Source of the DNA: Branchiostoma belcheri
Taxonomy: Eukaryota; Chordata; Leptocardii; Amphioxiformes; Branchiostomatidae
Assembly (NCBI RefSeq): GCF_001625305.1
Contig: NW_017803169.1
Coordinates: forward strand, 462,512-526,511
Reading direction: 5' to 3'
DNA: 64,000 nucleotides
Position numbers and translations under genes: made by a program. The notes beneath the pieces are model-generated. The model saw only the letters and a list, made by a program, of their open reading frames with translations. It was not told the origin of the DNA and made no database searches. Positions within the stretch are counted from its first letter, which is position 1, and the number at the start of each line of letters is the position of its first letter. Below, piece by piece: positions 57,868 through 64,000 of the stretch.

Positions 57868-59170
57868 TAATAATGTAATGTACTTTTATTATTACATATT
57901 ATAGTAGTTCGTGTATCTTGTGAAGACATGTAAATTTCAAAACATAATGTTGTAGTGTGTCATGACGTCACCAGATGACGTAAGTAACATACTAGTACTT
58001 GCAGAACCACTTTAATTGTATCATAAGTTATATTTCTTAGACTGCAGGATTGAGAATCCTGCCATTAACAAGTACTCCACACTGTCGCTTTTCCAGCAGC
58101 TTTCAGTTTCTGTAAAACTGATCTTGTTCAAATTTAAACTTTCTAAACAGTCCTACAAAAGTGCCTAATTGTTGATATTTGTATTTGTAACTTGAAAATA
58201 TCTTTTTCGCAGCTGAATAAGCTTTGATAGTAAGTGAAATACATTGTATGTCCATTTGGCAGTCTAAACAGTAAGTCATGTGGAATGGAGCCCTGTTAGA
58301 ACTGTAAGCAAATGTCTGACACTACCAGGCAGTTTGGCAAGCCAGTGTTGACATTACGTTCTGTATTAGGTGAGACTAACCTGTTACAATTTCATTTTAG
58401 TACAACTAGTACAATTCCTTATATGTTGTCTATACATTTAAATTGTCTTAAAGAGTAACCTGTCTTGCTCACTTTCTTAGCCAGGCCTCTGCACATTTTA
58501 CCCCCAAAGTAGTCAGAGCTAGACTGAAGTTCAGTAGTTTACTTCAGCTGAATTTATTTTGAGGTTTTATAGTTCAAGCATGGTCTTTAAGAGAAACCTT
58601 GAAGCTATGTGAAGTTTTGTCAAGCGTATTTGTCAAATTGTAAATAAGTTCAAATGTTATGCACTTTGTACTAACAGTGACTGTTATTGTTATATTGATT
58701 ACTGCCCAACCAAGAACAAGGAGTTTCCTATGGAAAATATGGACAATCTAAGACCTAGTAGCAGAGGAAAACATATAATATTTGTGAACTATCGTAGAAA
58801 CAATCACATTATACAAATTACCAATGCGAGACATTTTTGAAATAGTCTTTATTACCTTCGCCTAAAAGGTTATGTTTTCAATAGAATTTCCCTGTCTGTT
58901 AACGGCAAACTCAAGGATCTTTATATACATTGTCACGAATCTTTTTAGGTGCTTAGGTCTGGGTGAAACCTAGAAATTTTGGGCCCTCAATAGCCCGGAC
59001 TACAAATAACCCATTATTACTTATTAGTTCGTGGGCTGACTTACATGTACAGTAAAATACAATGGTGTAGTGTGCCAGGAGGTCACAAGATGACGCATTT
59101 AAATACCTAGAGAACCAAGTTAATTCTACGTAGAATACCATAAAGTACATTTCTCAAGTTTAGAGACACA

Positions 59171-59213
59171 ATGGAGCTATGTAAAGACATGTCAAGCATG
59201 ACCGAACACCGCG
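59171..59213 (+). CDS. Possible first coding exon of an unidentified gene
   Basis: ATG opens the frame MELCKDMSSMTEHRD and is followed by a strong donor GTGAGT at 59213. The frame stays open to 59458, where a second donor (AAG-GTAAGC) occurs, so a longer exon to about 59454 is also possible. The surroundings (59200-59470) are richer in CpG than the flanks, as at a promoter. No homology is recognised and no downstream exon was found. Confidence 0.2.
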
Positions 59214-60698
59214 ACGTGAGTGACCTAGATTATCTTACCGTGCGTCTTCTCGTTTTGCCGCAATTTCGTGTCAATATCGATGATACACAAATGGAATACG
59301 TTCCTTTATTAAAGTTGAACTTTTATTTCCACTCGTCAACATTATCATCCGACATGTTATGTACGAATCGATGTCGTGCGCTTCAATTCTCCTTGCCGGT
59401 TTTCGCTATATTCGTCGGTAGTCGTTGGATCTGTCGGGGAAAACCTCAAATAAGGTAAGCACCCCGACTTTGGCGGCGGCCTGAGACACTTTTTGTATTT
59501 TGAAAAGTTTTTAAAAGTGCGTACTTTATTCGGACATTTACGGTAATAAAGGTTTAATATTGTTTACCACGATGTAAGACCTCCCAAACTCAGCCGGTAG
59601 TCACGTAGCTGAACACATTGGACTATGAGAAGTTTACAAACAAGTTTAGGGGAGAGAGCAGCCGCACCGATAATACGGCAGCGGCGGTAAAAGGAGAGGT
59701 TTCTCTCATGAAATGTAACTCTATGGATATTATATCCTACATATCATTCTCTTGTGTCTATAGACTCGATTTGTCAGACTATTTATAGATAATGTAACGA
59801 GATCTTACCTTTTCATGTCTCCATTCTTCAACTTCGGAAATTCGAACCACCCGAAATGAGAGCACGTTCGATCGATAAGTCAGGCGTTCGACGCCAAAAA
59901 AACTTCCACAACATTACCGAAATAACTGGTTCAAACATGCACAAGACGGGAGACTTTCCCATCCATCTTTATTTTGCAGTTTCTTGTTATCTTTAAGAAG
60001 TCTTTTCATATAATATCTAGTTTCCAGAACCATTTTTTCGATTTAAAACAATCAGAGAATAGAAGACGGTCGCTGTCGCCAGCCACGCGACCCAAACGTG
60101 GTGCCCATGCCGTGCGTCCTCTCTCCCCGTTGTTGTTACGCAGATCTCCGCTTGACTAGACCTGAACAGAATACTACATGCATATTAATCTTTGGTTGTC
60201 CTAGTTTCGAAGTATCATTGAAGTAGCCCTAACATTCTACCTTTCCACGTAAAAAATAAAGGAAACACAAAGTGGCGAACTCGGGGTACAGTGGCGAACT
60301 CGGGGCCCCCTCCGTTACATGCTCAAAGGCATGTAGTAATGGACCTATACCATTATTACGTCACAGTTTGTTTACCGCAATGAATGCCGGTCAATCGGCG
60401 TTTATATTGTACAGGGGTGCGTAGCGCGGTGTGTGTTTGTGTAGCGTTAGCCTAATATAAGGCTTTTAATACAGTACTACTTTCGTCTAATGTCACAACT
60501 AAATCACCCATGCGGCATGTAATGCTGTGTCAACACAACTAGACGCAGCAAAAATCAGACATACCTTACTTTGAAAACTTTGAAATGATCTTTATTCTTT
60601 AACTGACCGTTCTAGAATGTTCTTTAGAACAGGTAAACAAACTGTGGTGTAATAATGGCATAGGTCCATTGTGGCTGTTAGGCCACACCATGTGGCTG

Positions 60699-61070
60699 TT
60701 AGGCCACACCGATTTAATTTGTTGGTTCTCGGAATTTTTCAGAGAAAGTATGGAGCGAGAGGGCGAAAAAAATAAAAATAAAAACAGATCTAGGCATCCT
60801 ATTTTAGCCCCAAATGCAACGATAGAAGCCTTGGAGTCCACACAAAGGACTGGATTAATATTAAAACAATGAATTTTGAACTTCTAATCAAACCACTGCA
60901 TTGATAGATGGAAAAAACAAACTGTAACAACTAGAAAGAAAAAACTTTCCTCAACTGTTGGGGGCAAAATATGGCCATTTTTTAGCTAACTCAGAACCAG
61001 ATTTTTTTGCAAATCAGAAAAACTGAAGAGGCGAATCCAAAAACCAACAAATTAAATTTGTGTGGCCTTA
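60699..61070. mobile_element. MITE, TAAGGCCACA family, with duplicated left terminus
   Basis: The ends are TTAGGCCACACCGATTTAAT and AAATTTGTGTGGCCTTA. A second GTGGCTGTTAGGCCACACC lies immediately to the left (from about 60671), so the terminus is repeated. Confidence 0.6.
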
Positions 61071-61554
61071 CTGTTCTTCTAATTATTGCCCAATCAAGAA
61101 GGGAGTGTTTTGCCTTTCTGTGTAAAATACAAAAGGACAAGAGTTTCTAAGGTTGAAAATCTAGTACCAGAGCAAAAGCATATAATTTTTGGCACTGTTG
61201 TAAAACCTATTACATATACAAATGACCAATCCTCAGCATTTTGAAGTGGTCATTATTACTGTTTTTCAATACGGATGTTGGCTTTCTAAAATCAACAGTA
61301 ATACTATAGTAGTTTTCACGCTTTGCACTATAAAATAACAATTTTGAACCGTGTCAGAGCAGAAGAATATACACAAATGTGTAGTATACATGTAATTTGA
61401 ACACTTTATTGATTATGTATGATTAAAAAATGCACTGACCTCAATCGTTGACTTATGGTTCTTAAATTATAGTGGTTACGAACATTTACAGACCGGTTGT
61501 ACTGTCAGATGGATCCGGACTTTCTATACATTTTCCTTCCGCTGGTAGTAGCAG

Positions 61555-61720
61555 AGAAGACGGACGCTACAAAAAAGTTAATTTTTAGAAGAAAAAAAAT
61601 ACAGTTAGCTCTAAGTACAACTGGCAAGGCTGGTCGTGGCAGAGAAGACGGACGCTCCAAAAAGTTAATTTTTAGAAGAAAAAAAATACAGTTAGCTCTA
61701 AATACAACTGGCAAGACCTA
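61555..61720. repeat. Tandem duplication, about 87 bp unit
   Basis: Two copies run from GCAGAGAAGACGGACGCT through AAAAATACAGTTAGCTCTAA to ACAACTGGCAAG, with few differences. Confidence 0.85.
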
Positions 61721-61769
61721 GGCGTTCAGTTTATAGATATAGTATAGACTACGACCCTTCCCAGTAACG

Positions 61770-63770
61770 CATGCATGCCGGGTGGGCTAGAACAGCCGAG
61801 ATCAAAACACTCAACCTCTTGGTTTAGAAGCAGGATCGCTAACCACTGTGCTATGCACCTTTCAGTGTAGATACTGCCAAAATGTCCAAATATTTCTAAA
61901 AGTCAAGTCAAGTCAATCTTTATTGCACAACAATTGTAACGGGTACAATGCATGGCAAACTCTTCAGTACTACATATCTAGCTAACATCTACTCTCACGT
62001 CTACAGTGATACCTAAAGTTCTATGTATCGAAAATAACATTATACTATTTAAAAAAGGTAATATAGTACATATCAACACTTCATTCACTTTAGACTATTT
62101 TGATGAATCTACATGTATTTGACTGCTTGCTTATATCTAAGGAAATCAAGATAGATTTTGTATATATTTCCAGGTATGACGAAAACAAACATGCGTCTCA
62201 AAAACTGCATCATGGTTAGCATTTTCATAATGATTATAAATGTTAATGTTATTCAAAAAGTAAGCTTCAGACAATCAAAACCACTAGTTTGGTAAGCTTT
62301 TGCAAACCCAAATCAGAGTCACCGACCTGCCAACATGCATAAGCAGTTAAACAGAAGGTTTTTTTTTCAAGCATTTTTTCAAGCATTTGTTGTCGTGAAA
62401 CATTCGGTCGTTTTAAGTCTATCGGCAATGGTAAATAGATGTCAGAGAATTCCGTCAGAACACGATGAAGCATCTTAAATCTAAATTCCGACATTTGCCT
62501 GGGAATTAGTTTTATTCCCGAATAACCGGTGCAATAGCTCAATTGGTAGAGTGTTCGCTTTGTAACCAGGAGCCCGTCAGAGGCCGTGAGAGATTCGAAC
62601 TCTTAACCCCTTAGTCCAGAAGCAGGATCGCCAACCGCTGTGCTATGATCGTTTAAGTGCAGTGCCAATGGGACTGCCAAAATATCTAAATATTTTCAAA
62701 TCAACACTTCGTTCACGTTAGACTATTTTGATGACTATACACATGTATTAATGTGATTCAAAAAGCAAGCTGATTCAAAAAGCAAGCTTCAGATATTCAA
62801 AACCACTAGCTTGGTAAGCTTTTGCAAACCCAAATCAGAGTCACTGACCTGCCAACATGCATAGTCAGGTAACCAGAGGTTTTTTTTTCTTTAAGTATAT
62901 GTTGTCGTGGAACATTTAGTCGTTTTACGTCTATCGGCAATGGTAAATAGCTGTCAGAGAATCTGTTTACAGTCTGTGTAAAATTGTTTCTAAGAAATGG
63001 TGTAACTACAATTTTGCCATTATAAGTCTTCAGATAACGAATATATTGCAGCACAGCTTATTTGTCTTTACTTTAAATGAATTTTTGTGCCTTTGCATTA
63101 TTCAGAGGAGTGGGTGTGGCTATTGAAAAGTCTCACAATAACTGCTCTTACTATTGATATTCGAGTACAAATGTATATTAAGGTTAACCTGTTTAAAAGG
63201 AGAAGCGCTAATTTTTTATCCTTCTGTTGAATTTCTGACAAGGGCTAGAGTTGAAAATGGTTCTATACAAAACTGTAGGTTTGTGACAAATTCAATTAAC
63301 AATGACCTAGGCACGGCTTAACAGTTTTTCTAAGTCTTGTAGAAGTAAGGACTGCGACCCATTACAGTAGCGCATGCATGCCGGGTGAGCTACAACAGCC
63401 GAGATTCGAACTCTTAACCTCTTAGTCCAAAAGCAGGATCGCTAACCACTGTGCTATGAACGCTTCAGTGCAGTGCCAATATGAGTGCCAAAATGTACGA
63501 ATATGCTTCAATAAGGAGTTCATTTTACAAGAGTATTTTGGTGACTGTAAAATGCGACTGCTGCTTATCTAAGGAAATCAAAATTGTTTTTTTTATTTTC
63601 TTATCACCAGTTATGACGAAACAAATATGCATCTCGAGAACTGCATCATGGTTATTTCATCATGATTATGAATGTGAATGTTATTCAAAGTTTCAGACAA
63701 TCAACACCACCATGTGACTAATCTCGGGCTGTTTGTCACACGGCATTACGGATCAGCTACCGAAGAACAG
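61770..63770. repeat. Family of diverged 0.5-0.8 kb repeat units with tRNA-like modules
   Basis: Units start near 61770, 62585 and 63371 with GCATGCATGCCGGGTG or AGATTCGAACTCTTAACC and share CAGGATCGCTAACC and TGTGCTATG. Two carry GGTAAGCTTTTGCAAACCCA (62292, 62812). On the minus strand they contain an A-box-like TAGCACAGTGGTTAGCG and a B-box-like GAGTTCGAATCTC. Confidence 0.6.
62529..62572 (+). other. tRNA-Thr-like 5' half
   Basis: GCAATAGCTCAATTGGTAGA and CGCTTTGTAACC match the D-arm and a TGT-anticodon loop of tRNA-Thr. The 3' half and acceptor stem do not pair, so this is a remnant. Confidence 0.45.
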
Positions 63771-63850
63771 CCAGCCTACAAGAACAGCACCAACCGGTAC
63801 CAAAGGCATTTTTCACGTCGAATTTCCACCCAGATAGTTGCAACTGAAGC
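63690..63850 (+). repeat. Repeat with HYGSATE-type frame, copy B
   Basis: Partner of 51260-51430. Here the frame stays open through LFVTRHYGSATEEQPAYKNS to a stop near 63864. Confidence 0.4.
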
Positions 63851-64000
63851 TATTCTGACCCACTAAAAGGTTTGTTTTTACCAGTAGATGAACATTTAAA
63901 TGTAGAATTTGTTGTGTAGGCAGTTTCTAAATTTAAATCAGTCATTGCTCTACCCACATGTATAGGAAGGTTCATTCTTTAAAGTGCTCATGACACCAAA

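Larger units (their letters stand above)
57868..64000. other. Repeat-rich stretch without a certain gene
   Basis: It holds the left end of the ACCTTCGCC repeat family at 58853, a weak first-exon candidate at 59171, a TAAGGCCACA MITE at 60699, an 87 bp tandem duplication at 61555 and tRNA-containing repeat units from 61770. No other protein-like frame was seen. Confidence 0.5.

Noticed and set aside
62529-62605. tRNA-Thr gene
   Set aside because: Only the 5' half is tRNA-like; the T arm and acceptor strand are replaced by repeat sequence.

Overview
This is animal nuclear DNA from an intron-rich, repeat-dense genome. The best fit is amphioxus (Branchiostoma) or a close invertebrate deuterostome. 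The grounds are chordate-like FBXO45 and ACER3 proteins split by spliceosomal introns, lectin and LRR receptor exons of a lancelet style, and very many short inverted-repeat transposons. The species call is inference. No bacterial features, CRISPR, rRNA or intact tRNA genes were seen. One assembly gap (20 N) lies at 38562-38581.

Layout. 1-6097: most of an autonomous hAT-like DNA transposon with an intact 818-residue transposase on the minus strand; its left end is outside the window. 6098-8715: two of the expected three exons of FBXO45 (minus strand); the last exon is missing, so the hAT appears to sit in the final intron. 8716-9201: a short shared divergent promoter. 9202-27982: a complete ten-exon alkaline ceramidase 3 (ACER3) gene (plus strand, 272 residues). 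Its large intron 5 holds a 3.04 kb LTR retrotransposon that encodes only Gag-protease, and a non-autonomous relative of the hAT. 27983-39100: no recognised host gene; MITEs, a Penelope-like palindrome, LINE tails and dispersed repeats.

39129-49163: a nine-exon gene (first exon not found) for a predicted type II membrane receptor: cytoplasmic tail, membrane span, Thr-rich stalk of 7-residue repeats, a Cys-containing FAVQ/GG-type domain on an exon hidden in another frame, a fucolectin (FTP) domain and a C-terminal C-type lectin domain. 49164-55500: transposon remnants, including a piggyBac-like MITE with GC-rich palindromes and a diverged tandem repeat broken by a LINE. 55501-56867: the 3' part of an LRR receptor (LRRCT, membrane span, cytoplasmic tail) with a frameshift and a 165 bp insertion flanked by an 11 bp duplication, so probably a pseudogene. 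56868-64000: repeats, tRNA-like modules and one weak candidate first exon.

FBXO45 and ACER3 are housekeeping-type genes that probably share a promoter. The lectin receptor and the broken LRR receptor look like members of expanded innate-recognition families. Most other sequence is mobile DNA, often nested.
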